A stretch of DNA of 64,000 nt, taken from contig NZ_JYII01000012.1 of NCBI RefSeq assembly GCF_000948415.1, forward strand, positions 620,001-684,000. Direction: 5' to 3'. The position numbers and the translations under genes are program-made. Positions within the stretch are counted from its first letter, which is position 1, and each line of letters begins with the position of its first letter. The notes below the pieces were generated by a model, which did not search any database, was not told the DNA's origin, and was given only the letters and a program-made list of their open reading frames with translations. The stretch is from Thalassospira sp. HJ. GTDB lineage: Bacteria; Pseudomonadota; Alphaproteobacteria; Rhodospirillales; Thalassospiraceae. Shown here piece after piece: positions 17,027 to 24,676 of the stretch.

Positions 17027-17133
17027 GCTTCAATACAACAAAGATTTATTTTGTACTTGTATTACTAATATTCATTAATTCTTACTGAAAATCAACCATG
17101 GATTGATACGTGTTGTCTCGATGTTGCGTGGTC

Positions 17134-17787
17134 TTATCGCGCCGCCAGATACCGGCCCGGACGGTGGTTCAGCGCGATGATCAGGTTGAGGACCACTGCG
17201 CCGAGGATGGAGAGCAGGACCTTGTCAAACGGCAGGGTCAGGAAGGCGCAGATGAGGATCACCATATCAACGGCGAGCTGGAAATAGCCAGCGCGGATGT
17301 TGAAGTTTTCCTGCAGATACAGGGCGAGGATATTGACCCCGCCAAGGCCGGCGCGATGGCGAAACAGCATCAGCAGACCAATGCCCATCAGTGCACCACC
17401 TGCGACCGCAGCATAGATCGGGTTGAGCGTGTTGAACGTCACCAGCATCGGGGTCAGTTTCGAGAAGGCCGAGACCAGACCAACGGCGATGAACGTCTTG
17501 ATGGTGAACGCCTTGCCCATGCGCTTGAAGGCCAGCCAGTAGAACGGCAGGTTGATCACAAAGAAGATCACGCCAAAGGACAGCCCCGTAGCATGTTCGA
17601 TCAGAAGGGCTGCACCCGCAGTACTGCCGGTGACAAGGATGCTTTCACTATAAAGCGTCACACCGAGTGACACCACCATTGTGCCGAGCAATAGGGCCAG
17701 AACGTCCTCATACGGGCGATGGGCGATATCGTCTTTTTTCGGCGTGCTGGTGGTGGTTACAGTATCGGTCGTGTTTTTGGTGCTCAT
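17134..17787 (-). CDS. YitT family membrane protein
   Basis: A 217-residue protein with five to six hydrophobic helices and YitT/DUF161 (PF02588) landmarks: SESILVTGSTAGAALLIEHATG, FFVINLPFYWLAFKRMGKAFTIKTF, and GGALMGIGLLMLFRHRAGLGGVNI. The N-terminal 25 residues are polar and rich in threonine. The family has no settled function; some relatives are implicated in transport. The ATG at 17787 lies 31 bp downstream of the end of structured repeat copy 2, read on this strand. Downstream the gene ends in the AT-rich junction with the DUF3800 insert. Confidence 0.85.
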   Translation of the reverse strand: MSTKNTTDTVTTTSTPKKDDIAHRPYEDVLALLLGTMVVSLGVTLYSESILVTGSTAGAALLIEHATGLSFGVIFFVINLPFYWLAFKRMGKAFTIKTFIAVGLVSAFSKLTPMLVTFNTLNPIYAAVAGGALMGIGLLMLFRHRAGLGGVNILALYLQENFNIRAGYFQLAVDMVILICAFLTLPFDKVLLSILGAVVLNLIIALNHRPGRYLAAR

Positions 17788-17818
17788 AAGCGAAATGCTG
17801 CCAGTTGGTTGATTAATT

Positions 17819-18083
17819 AGGGTCAGGACCTATTAATTTGGTTCGAATGGTTGATCGGATTTGTGCGGATACGCGAAGCAAAACCGCGGGAAGATGTCTA
17901 TCTTTCAAGGTTTTGCGACAAAGTAGCCCGTGCAAATCCGTTCAATCCGAAGGACAGACGTTATATTTGCAAACTCCTGCGTCAAACCCCTTGTCCGGGG
18001 CACCAGCCCGCCCGGCGCGCTTTTCCTTGGATTTCACAAATATAACGTCTGCCATTCCAATCAAATTGATAGGCCCTGACCCT
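17819..18083 (-). repeat. Structured 265-bp repeat, copy 2
   Basis: The second copy of the element, matching copy 1 (1995-2259) when read on the minus strand, with the same length and no gaps. Its ends begin AGGGTCAGG and CCTGACCCT but differ from copy 1 in the next bases; both arms changed together (left GCCTATC, right complement ACCTATT). The second stem reads CAGACGTTATATTTG instead of CAGAGTTTATAGTTG, with all three changes matched on the opposite arm. The third stem has three of four changes matched. In this polarity the copy precedes the YitT gene, as copy 1 precedes the FAD oxidoreductase gene. Confidence 0.85.
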
Positions 18084-18178
18084 CATTAAAAATACGCCTT
18101 TCGCAGGTGCGAAACAAGCTGTGCGCAAGAAGGGGGTAAAAATCGCGCGTTTTTGACGTGGTCGTATCCCCAAACGCA

Positions 18179-18214
18179 AAAGACCGACCCAAACGGGGCC
18201 GGTCTTGGCAATTT
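18179..18214. terminator. Terminator-like hairpin after aldo/keto reductase
   Basis: AAGACCG and CGGTCTT form the base of a stem continued by ACCC/GGGC around a short loop, with an A-run before and a TTTTA after. It lies about 40 bp downstream of the reductase stop on the minus strand. Confidence 0.6.
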
Positions 18215-18247
18215 TATGCGTGTTTGCGAAGGTCAGCGTTGCCGGGG

Positions 18248-19078
18248 TCAGGCGGCCTGATCCCATTTCGGGGCAAAGGACGGATCAATCAGGCGACCAT
18301 CCGGTTTGGCCAGATCATGGATCGCGGTCATATCGCTTTCAGACAGCTCGAAGTCAAAGATGTCGAAATTGGCGGCGGCATTTTTCGGTGATCCCGATTT
18401 CGGGATGGCCATGACGCTGTCTTGTTGCATCAACCAGCGCAGCGTTACCTGGACGGCCGATTTGCCATATTTCTCGCCAATGGCCTTGAGCGTCGGGTCC
18501 TTCAGGACCGTGCCACGCGCAATCGGGCAATAGGCGGTCAGCAGCATGTCGCGTGCGCGCAGGCTTTCGAGCACCTTGGTCTGATCGAGATAGGGGTGAT
18601 ATTCGACCTGATTGACGGTGAGTGGAATGTTGCTCAGCGACACGGCCTTTTCGATCAGGGCGGTCGGGAAGTTTGAAATCCCGATCAGGCGTGTCATGCC
18701 AAGGTTTTTGACCTCGTTCAATGCCGCGATGGTTTCTTCAAGCGGTACGTCATCGGTCGGCCAGTGCAGAAGCAACAGATCGACATGTTCAAGATCAAGC
18801 TTGCGTAGGCTTTCCATGACCGAGGTTTGCAGATCGCCGCTCTGGAATTTGTCGTACCAGATTTTGGTGGTGACGAAATAGTCGTCGCGCGCAAGGCCGG
18901 ATGCCTTCAGGCCGCGACCGACACCTTCTTCGTTGTGATACATCTGGGCGGTATCGAAATGGCGATAGCCGATCTTGGCGGCTTCCGCGATCATGGTCGC
19001 GGCATCGTCGGTATTGAGCTCATACGTCCCAAAGCCAAGGGCGGGAATTTCAACGCCCTGCCAGTTCCGGTAAATCAT
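18248..19078 (-). CDS. Aldo/keto reductase
   Basis: A 276-residue NADPH-dependent reductase of the (beta/alpha)8 aldo/keto reductase superfamily. The catalytic tetrad can be placed: the aspartate and tyrosine in YRHFDTAQMYHNEEGVG, the lysine in FVTTKIW and the histidine in LLLLHWPTD. The cofactor-binding tail AIPKSGSPKNAAANFDIFDFELS is also present. It is close to 2,5-diketo-D-gluconate reductase types, which reduce aldehydes and ketones, and is probably cytoplasmic. The start at 19078 is the only good one. Confidence 0.9.
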   Translation of the reverse strand: MIYRNWQGVEIPALGFGTYELNTDDAATMIAEAAKIGYRHFDTAQMYHNEEGVGRGLKASGLARDDYFVTTKIWYDKFQSGDLQTSVMESLRKLDLEHVDLLLLHWPTDDVPLEETIAALNEVKNLGMTRLIGISNFPTALIEKAVSLSNIPLTVNQVEYHPYLDQTKVLESLRARDMLLTAYCPIARGTVLKDPTLKAIGEKYGKSAVQVTLRWLMQQDSVMAIPKSGSPKNAAANFDIFDFELSESDMTAIHDLAKPDGRLIDPSFAPKWDQAA

Positions 19079-19418
19079 GCTGGTTTACCCCCTGTGAAGT
19101 TTGATTGTTGTGATTTTGGCTGTTCCCGAGGTCATGTGCAAATGACGATCAGGTGTCAGTTTGCCCGATATGTGCGCCAGATTTAGTCCAAGGACGCAAG
19201 GGCGCAACCTGTACATCAGGATGAGAAAGGCTGTGCATTCGGGGTGTTATGCGGGAATGCCTGATATTCGGGGCCTGAATTCAGGCAAAGAAAAAGGGCG
19301 ACCATGGGTAATGAGTCGCCCGAAGTTCAGGACTTAGAGTGAGGCTGTATCAAGCCAAGAACGAGATTGCCCCAATCGCTGGGGGCAATCCTTGATGTGG
19401 CTCAAACGCCGCGGATTA
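19079..19418. other. Intergenic region between aldo/keto reductase and metallochaperone genes
   Basis: No open frame of note. It holds a terminator at 19293-19323 for the metallochaperone gene, and a second hairpin, GATTGCCCC with GGGGGCAATC near 19366-19392, that lacks a T-run. The reductase promoter should lie in the left half. Confidence 0.6.
19293..19323 (-). terminator. Terminator of the hisI-metallochaperone unit
   Basis: On the minus strand GGGCGAC pairs with GTCGCCC across a 12-nt loop, and TTTTTCTTT follows. It lies about 95 bp after the COG0523 gene stop. Confidence 0.8.
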
Positions 19419-20549
19419 TTATTTGGCTGCGTTGTTTTCGCTGGTTTCGCTGACTGCGGCATTGAGATGATAGAGTGAGTCACGAATTACCTGCGGGCCG
19501 AGATCCTTGGTGATGAAGACAATCTTTGATCGATGGTCGTCACTGGGCCAGGCCGGCAGGGATGCCGGCGGGTGGAAAACGTGCTGCACGGCATGGATGG
19601 CGACCGGCGCATCTTCGCCCACCAGATTAAGGATGCCCTTTACCCGTAAAAGGCTTTCGCCGCGCATCTGGGTAAAGATTTCAGCCCAGGTGACAAACGC
19701 ATCCCAATGGATCGGTTCATCGAAGATGATGCAGAAGGACCGGATGTGATCATCATGACGGTTCACGTCATGGCTGTGATCATGGTGGTGGTGCCCGTGA
19801 TCATGGTCGTGAGAATGATCGTGCTCATGCCCATCATGATGATGGACGTCGCCATGTTGCTCATAGGCTTCATCACGCAGCCATTTCTGCACATCCATGC
19901 TTTTGGTTGTCGGATCATAGAGCCCGGCATTGAAAAGCTTCTTGACCGCAATATCGCCATTGATCACCGGATAGATGGGTGCTGCCGGATTAAGGGCGCG
20001 CAGGCGGGTTTCAAGTTCCGCCCGGGTGGCGTCATCGGCCAGATCGGCCTTGGTCATCAGGATGCGATCGGCAACAGCGGCCTGCTTGACGCTTTCCGGA
20101 TGGTTATCAAGTTGCCCGGCACCATGGAGCGCATCGACCGTGGTGACCACACTATCAAGGCGGAACTTGGTGGTCAGAAGCGGGTCGGTCATCAGGGTGT
20201 GCAGGATCGGGGCCGGATCGGCAAGGCCGGTGGTTTCAATGATCACCCGATCAAATTCCGGGATTTCACCGCGCGTGCGTTTGACAAACAGATCGCGCAA
20301 ACCCGAAATCAAATCGCCACGCACCGAACAGCAAATGCAGCCCGAATTCAGCAACACCACATCTTCGGAGACTTCGCGCACCAGAAGGTGATCAAGCCCG
20401 ATTTCGCCAAACTCGTTGATCAGGACCGCGGTCTTGTCCATGCCATCCTGTGTCAGCAGGGCATTGAGAAGCGTGGTCTTGCCGCTGCCGAGAAAGCCGG
20501 TAATGACGGTGGTGGCGATACGGTCAAACTGTTCGTTGGATAGGGCCAT
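19419..20549 (-). CDS. COG0523/CobW-family GTPase, zinc metallochaperone
   Basis: A 376-residue G3E GTPase with P-loop ITGFLGSGKTT near residue 15, the CxCC metal motif in NSGCICCSVRGDL, Walker B-like IETTGLADP and the guanine motif TKAD. Between the GTPase and CobW_C domains, at about residues 230-265, is a loop with more than fifteen histidines alternating with aspartates, which should bind zinc. Such proteins deliver Zn to client enzymes during zinc limitation (for example ZagA or ZigA). The gene lies behind hisI and across a Zur box from zur-znuCB, which fits that role. I chose the ATG at 20549; a TTG two codons upstream is less likely. Confidence 0.88.
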   Translation of the reverse strand: MALSNEQFDRIATTVITGFLGSGKTTLLNALLTQDGMDKTAVLINEFGEIGLDHLLVREVSEDVVLLNSGCICCSVRGDLISGLRDLFVKRTRGEIPEFDRVIIETTGLADPAPILHTLMTDPLLTTKFRLDSVVTTVDALHGAGQLDNHPESVKQAAVADRILMTKADLADDATRAELETRLRALNPAAPIYPVINGDIAVKKLFNAGLYDPTTKSMDVQKWLRDEAYEQHGDVHHHDGHEHDHSHDHDHGHHHHDHSHDVNRHDDHIRSFCIIFDEPIHWDAFVTWAEIFTQMRGESLLRVKGILNLVGEDAPVAIHAVQHVFHPPASLPAWPSDDHRSKIVFITKDLGPQVIRDSLYHLNAAVSETSENNAAK

Positions 20550-20602
20550 GATCAATCAGGTTTCGTGGTTTGGGGCAGTGAAAGTGACAATGACAGTGGG
20601 GA

Positions 20603-21001
20603 TTACTTCTTGCCGTAAAGCTCTTCGACCGAGACTTCCGGTTTGGAAATCACGACTTCTTCGCCGTCGCGTGCTGCGAAATAGAAACAGTTGCGCCGCC
20701 CGGTGTGACACGCCACCCCGATCTGATCGACCTCGACCAGAATGGTGTCCATGTCGCAGTCATAGCGAAAATCGACAAGTTTCTGCACTTGGCCGCTGCT
20801 TTCACCCTTGCGCCACAGTTTTCCGCGCGAGCGTGAGAAATAGCAGACCCGGCCGGTCTCAAGCGTCTCAAGAACCGCATCGCGGTTCATCCAGGCCATC
20901 ATCAGCACTTCACCGCTGTCATGTTGCTGGGCGATTGCCGGGATCAGGCCGTTTTCGTTGAATTTCAGTTTGTCGGCAATCAGTGCATTTGAGCCCGTCA
21001 T
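20603..21001 (-). CDS. hisI: Phosphoribosyl-AMP cyclohydrolase
   Basis: A 132-residue stand-alone HisI, the third enzyme of histidine synthesis, opening the purine ring of phosphoribosyl-AMP. The Mg-binding acidic cluster is intact in YDCDMDTILVEVDQ. The zinc cysteines are present in that segment and in ACHTGRRNCFY. Nothing indicates a zinc-free variant. It begins 51 bp from a probable Zur box and precedes the COG0523 gene by 53 bp, so it is probably induced at low zinc with its metal-delivery partner. The ATG at 21001 has GGAG upstream. Confidence 0.93.
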   Translation of the reverse strand: MTGSNALIADKLKFNENGLIPAIAQQHDSGEVLMMAWMNRDAVLETLETGRVCYFSRSRGKLWRKGESSGQVQKLVDFRYDCDMDTILVEVDQIGVACHTGRRNCFYFAARDGEEVVISKPEVSVEELYGKK

Positions 21002-21051
21002 GGGGGTGCTCCGGTCGATGGTGGTTGACTTTTGACGTTCGGCGCGTCAGA

Positions 21052-21072
21052 AAATGATATATTATAACATTT
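21052..21072. promoter_or_regulatory. Probable Zur box between hisI and zur
   Basis: The 17-bp core ATGATAT-ATT-ATAACAT is a palindrome with one mismatch; the outer A/T bases extend it to 21 bp. It matches the alphaproteobacterial Zur consensus ATGTTAT-N3-ATAACAT. Its position between divergent hisI and zur suggests that it controls both units. The Zur gene next to it supports the call. Confidence 0.75.
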
Positions 21073-21152
21073 CATCAGATGCCACGGCTTTTTGAAATCG
21101 GTGAAGCCTTAACTGCCGAAATCAGATGGCCGTCGTTACGAGATATTCAGCT

Positions 21153-21629
21153 ATGAGCGATCTTTTCCCAAAAAAGGGCCACGATCACGACAGATGTGTG
21201 CATAGCGCACTTGCGCAGGCAGAGAAAGTCTGTGACAGCGAAAATGCCCGCTTTACCGACATGCGCCGCAAGGTCTTTACCCTGATCTGGCAATCGCACA
21301 AGGCGGTGACGGCCTATGAGCTGCTCGATGCGCTGACCGCCGAAGGGCAACGCGTGCAGCCGCCGACAGTTTATCGCGCGCTGGAATTTTTGACCGAGCT
21401 TGGGCTGGTACACCGTATTGAGTCGCTGAACGCCTATTTCGGCTGTGACCGGCCCGACTGCGAACATCTCGGCCAGTATTTCATCTGTACCGATTGCGGC
21501 CGCGTGGCCGAGGCAGTGAACGAGGATATGAGCAACGCGGTGCGCAAGGCCGCGCGCAGTGTCGGCTTTACCATTCAGGCGACCACGGTCGAGATCAAGG
21601 GGCTGTGCCATGACTGCGCCACTCATTGA
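21153..21629 (+). CDS. zur: Fur-family zinc uptake regulator Zur
   Basis: A 158-residue Fur-family repressor. The N-terminal winged helix includes DMRRKVFTLIWQSHKAVTAYELLDAL and the recognition segment VQPPTVYRALEFLTELGLVHRIES. Metal sites follow: the structural CxxC pair in FICTDCGRVAE and a second pair in GLCHDCATH, with histidines in the YFGCDRPDCEHLGQ region. It should repress zinc uptake genes when zinc-loaded. I start at 21153 (MSDLFPKKGHDHD); an ATG at 21126 is in frame but adds unlikely residues. It overlaps znuC by 20 bp. Confidence 0.9.
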   Translation: MSDLFPKKGHDHDRCVHSALAQAEKVCDSENARFTDMRRKVFTLIWQSHKAVTAYELLDALTAEGQRVQPPTVYRALEFLTELGLVHRIESLNAYFGCDRPDCEHLGQYFICTDCGRVAEAVNEDMSNAVRKAARSVGFTIQATTVEIKGLCHDCATH

Positions 21630-22446
21630 AGGCCGCGACTTGGTCCTGTCCTTTGGCAATGAGCGCGTGCTTGATCAGGTATCGCTTGCCATTCATCCGG
21701 GCGAGATCATTACCCTGATCGGGCCAAACGGGGCTGGTAAATCTACACTGGTCAAAACGCTTCTGGGCTTGCAGAAACCAGATCATGGCGAGGTCGTGCG
21801 CAAACGCGGGCTTACAATCGGCTATGTGCCGCAAAAGCTTGCCATTGATCAGGTCCTGCCGATGACCGTGAAGCGGTTTCTGACCTTGACCCGGTCTGCC
21901 AGCCGGGCTGAATGCGAAGGCGTTCTGGGCCAGGTCGGGGCGGGGCATGTGATTGATGCGCAGATGAGCCAGCTTTCGGGCGGCGAGACGCAGCGTGTGA
22001 TGCTGGCGCGCACACTTTTGCTGCGCCCGAACCTTCTGGTGCTAGATGAACCAACGCAAGGTGTCGATGTGTCCGGGCAGGCGGAACTGTATCGCCTGAT
22101 TGAGGATATCCGCCGTGACCTTGGTTGCGCGGTTCTGATGATTTCACATGATTTGCATCTGGTGATGGCCAAGACCGATCAGGTGGTATGTTTCAACCGC
22201 CACGTCTGCTGCCACGGGCAGCCTGAAACCGTGCGCCAGCATCCGGAATACCGGTCGCTGTTTGGTGTGCGTGAGGCCGATGCAATCGGCATCTACCACC
22301 ATGAGCACGATCATGAACATGATCTGTCGGGGCATGTTGTTGGCGGATGCGGCCATGATCATTCACACGACCATTCTCATGACCATCACCATCACGCACA
22401 TGATCACGGCACAACCGTCAAAGAAGGGGCGGGCACACACCAATGA
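21610..22446 (+). CDS. znuC: Zinc ABC transporter ATP-binding protein with His-rich tail
   Basis: A 278-residue ATPase with Walker A GPNGAGKST, signature LSGGETQR, Walker B LLVLDEPTQGVD and the switch histidine in LMISHDLHLVM. Beyond the usual end near residue 225, a tail of about 50 residues carries many histidines in HD and HHHH runs, a likely zinc-binding or sensing extension. It overlaps zur upstream and znuB downstream (ATGA), so zur-znuC-znuB is one translationally coupled operon. The binding protein znuA is not in the window. Confidence 0.92.
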   Translation: MTAPLIEGRDLVLSFGNERVLDQVSLAIHPGEIITLIGPNGAGKSTLVKTLLGLQKPDHGEVVRKRGLTIGYVPQKLAIDQVLPMTVKRFLTLTRSASRAECEGVLGQVGAGHVIDAQMSQLSGGETQRVMLARTLLLRPNLLVLDEPTQGVDVSGQAELYRLIEDIRRDLGCAVLMISHDLHLVMAKTDQVVCFNRHVCCHGQPETVRQHPEYRSLFGVREADAIGIYHHEHDHEHDLSGHVVGGCGHDHSHDHSHDHHHHAHDHGTTVKEGAGTHQ

Positions 22447-23246
22447 TGGATGATTTTCTGTTTCGTGCCGTTCTGGGCGGTGTTTTGCTGGCTGTCGTTT
22501 GCGGTCCGTTCGGGGCGTTTATCGTCTGGCGGCGCATGGCGTTCTTTGGCGATATGCTCGCCCACACGGCCCTTTTGGGGGTCGCCCTTGGTCTTCTGAT
22601 TGGGGTGGATGTGCGGATTGGCATGATTGCGACCTGTCTGGCAGCGGCGCTTATTTTGGCCTTTGGTCAGCGGCAATCACGGATTGGCAATGACACCGTG
22701 CTGGGCATGCTGGCCCATTCCACGCTGGCACTGGGTATGGTCGCGCTTGCCTTTGTCCAAGGCGTTGCCATTGATCTGATGGCGTACCTGTTTGGTGATA
22801 TTCTGGCGGTCAACGCGGCCGATATCTGGCTTCTGGGTGTTGGTGGTGCGTTTGCGCTAGGGATCCTGACATGGATGTGGCGCCCGTTGCTGGCACTCAC
22901 CGTCAGCCCCGAAATTGCAGCGGCTGAAAGCATCCCGGTCGAACGGTTGCGTTTGATCTTCATGCTGCTGATGGCGCTTGTGATCGGCATGGCGATCAAG
23001 ATTGTTGGTGTTCTTCTGATCACAGCCCTTCTGATAGTGCCAGCCGCCAGCGCACGCTTCTTTGCCCGGACACCTGAGCAAATGGCGATTGGAGCAGGGA
23101 TGTTCGGGGCTGCTGCCGTTCTGGCAGGCATTGCCCTGTCATGGCATGTCGATACGCCTGCCGGGCCGAGCATCGTGATTTCTGCAGCTGCGATCTTTAT
23201 CCTGTCTGCAGGCTTTGCGCCGGTGATGCGCAAGTTTGTTTCGTAA
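22443..23246 (+). CDS. znuB: Zinc ABC transporter permease
   Basis: A 267-residue inner-membrane protein of the ABC-3 family (PF00950) with about eight helices. Landmarks are the start FLFRAVLGGVLLAVVCGPFGAFIVWRRM with FGDMLAHTALLGVALG, and the later IKIVGVLLITALLIVPAASARF. It forms the channel for zinc import with ZnuC. The ATG overlaps the znuC stop. It ends before a strong hairpin terminator shared with the convergent metC gene. Confidence 0.92.
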   Translation: MMDDFLFRAVLGGVLLAVVCGPFGAFIVWRRMAFFGDMLAHTALLGVALGLLIGVDVRIGMIATCLAAALILAFGQRQSRIGNDTVLGMLAHSTLALGMVALAFVQGVAIDLMAYLFGDILAVNAADIWLLGVGGAFALGILTWMWRPLLALTVSPEIAAAESIPVERLRLIFMLLMALVIGMAIKIVGVLLITALLIVPAASARFFARTPEQMAIGAGMFGAAAVLAGIALSWHVDTPAGPSIVISAAAIFILSAGFAPVMRKFVS

Positions 23247-23272
23247 AGCGGGTCGTATCGGTCGTGACAAAA

Positions 23273-23306
23273 GAAAACGGCGCGGAAATTCCGCGCCGTT
23301 TTTCAT
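23273..23306. terminator. Bidirectional terminator between znuB and metC
   Basis: AACGGCGCGG and CCGCGCCGTT form a perfect 10-bp stem around AAATT, with A-runs on the left and TTTTT on the right. It serves both convergent genes. Confidence 0.92.
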
Positions 23307-23323
23307 TTTACCAAGGGCTGTAT

Positions 23324-24508
23324 TCAGGCGGTTTTAAGTCGCTCAAATCCGGCTTCAAGGTCGGCGATCAGGTCATCTGCATCTTCAAGGCCGATATGCA
23401 GGCGGATCAATTGGCCGTCTTCGTCCCATTTGGTGGCAGTACGGATTTTGGTCGGATCGGACGGCAGGATCAGGCTTTCAAAGCCACCCCAGCTAAAGCC
23501 CATGCCAAACAGTTCCATATGATCGACCATATTGGCGAGTTGGGCTTTTTCGACCGGTTCCATGACAAAGGAAAACAGGCCGCATGCGCCCGAGAAATCG
23601 CGTTTCCAGATGGCATGGCCCGGATCATCGGGGAGGCCCGGGTGAAGGACGCGTTTGACTTCCGGGCGGGTTTGCAGCCATTTCGCGACCTTAAGGCCGC
23701 TTTCGTGATGCTGTTTAAGGCGCACGGCAAGGGTTCGCAGGCCACGCTGGGCGAGGTAGCAGTCATCTGGTCCAACCGCATCGCCGGAAATCAGGACCTG
23801 CTTTTTGATGGTCAGAAGGTCTTCCTCGGTCGCGGTGGTGATGGTGCCCAGCATGACGTCGGAATGACCGACAATGTATTTGGTGCCGGCCTGAACCGAG
23901 ACATCAACACCCAGTTCAAACGGGCGGCACAGGATCGGTGATGCCCAGGTGTTATCCAGCAGAACCTTAACATCGCGCGCATGCGCCGCCTTGGCGATTG
24001 CCGGGATATCCTGCATTTCAAAGGTCAGAGATCCGGGGCTTTCGCACCAGACAAGGGCAGTGTTGTCGCGAATAAGGCCAGCGATGTCGCTGCCAATTGC
24101 CGGATCGTAGTATTCCGTCTCGACCCCGAACTTCTTGAGGAAGGTATTGCACAGGTTGCGAGTCGGGAAATAGGTGCTATCGGTAATCAGAATATGATCG
24201 CCCGGCTTCACAAAGGCGAGGATGGCATTGGTGATGGCCGAAACGCCAGACGATACGCAAAGCGTGCCATAACCGCCTTCAAGTTCGGCAACAGCTTCTT
24301 CAAGCAGAAAGCGCGTGGGTGTGCCGTGGCGGCCATAGGTAACCTTGCCGGGTGCCGATGCACCGGCCTTTTCAAGTTCTGCCAGGCTGTCAAACAGGAT
24401 GGTCGAGGCATGCAGGACCGGCGGATTGACCACACCGTGATACTGGCTGGAACGGCGACCAGCATGGACCAGTTTGGTTTCGGTGTGTTTGGGGCTTTGC
24501 GATGACAT
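23324..24508 (-). CDS. metC: Cystathionine beta-lyase
   Basis: A 394-residue PLP enzyme of the Cys/Met metabolism family. It starts with ETKLVHAGRRSSQYHGVVNPPVLHASTILF and has the PLP lysine in QAGTKYIVGHSDVMLGT. The segments YGRHGTPTRFLLEEAVAELEGG and GMGFSWGGFESLI are typical of MetC, which cleaves cystathionine to homocysteine, pyruvate and ammonia. A GGAG lies upstream of the ATG. The gene is divergent from the dehydratase at 24677. Substrate specificity is inferred from closeness to MetC rather than CGS signatures. Confidence 0.88.
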   Translation of the reverse strand: MSSQSPKHTETKLVHAGRRSSQYHGVVNPPVLHASTILFDSLAELEKAGASAPGKVTYGRHGTPTRFLLEEAVAELEGGYGTLCVSSGVSAITNAILAFVKPGDHILITDSTYFPTRNLCNTFLKKFGVETEYYDPAIGSDIAGLIRDNTALVWCESPGSLTFEMQDIPAIAKAAHARDVKVLLDNTWASPILCRPFELGVDVSVQAGTKYIVGHSDVMLGTITTATEEDLLTIKKQVLISGDAVGPDDCYLAQRGLRTLAVRLKQHHESGLKVAKWLQTRPEVKRVLHPGLPDDPGHAIWKRDFSGACGLFSFVMEPVEKAQLANMVDHMELFGMGFSWGGFESLILPSDPTKIRTATKWDEDGQLIRLHIGLEDADDLIADLEAGFERLKTA

Positions 24509-24676
24509 GTCTGGCGGTTCTCCTTGGGCGCGACGTCTTGTGCTTCAAAGACAAACCACCTTGGCGGCGGGCATTCAAGGCTTTTTGCGACAAAGCCATT
24601 GTTAAACCCGGTTATCGGGTTATTTCTTACGGGCAATAACCGCAAAGAATGACAAAAGAATTTTAAAGGGGGCCTC

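Noticed and set aside
15460..17130. tRNA-Arg as attachment site for the DUF3800 insert
   Set aside because: No repeat of the tRNA 3' end was seen beyond the insert, there is no integrase, and the truncated gene lies between the tRNA and the insert.
19740..19860. Repeated CAT/ATG triplets resembling a microsatellite or array
   Set aside because: They encode the histidine/aspartate-rich loop of the COG0523 protein; a similar stretch in znuC has the same cause.
24509..24676. A possible SAM riboswitch before metC
   Set aside because: The leader has GGTGG and a CCCGATAACCGGG hairpin, but no match to the ordered SAM-II core (pseudoknot with CGCTAAA) could be found.
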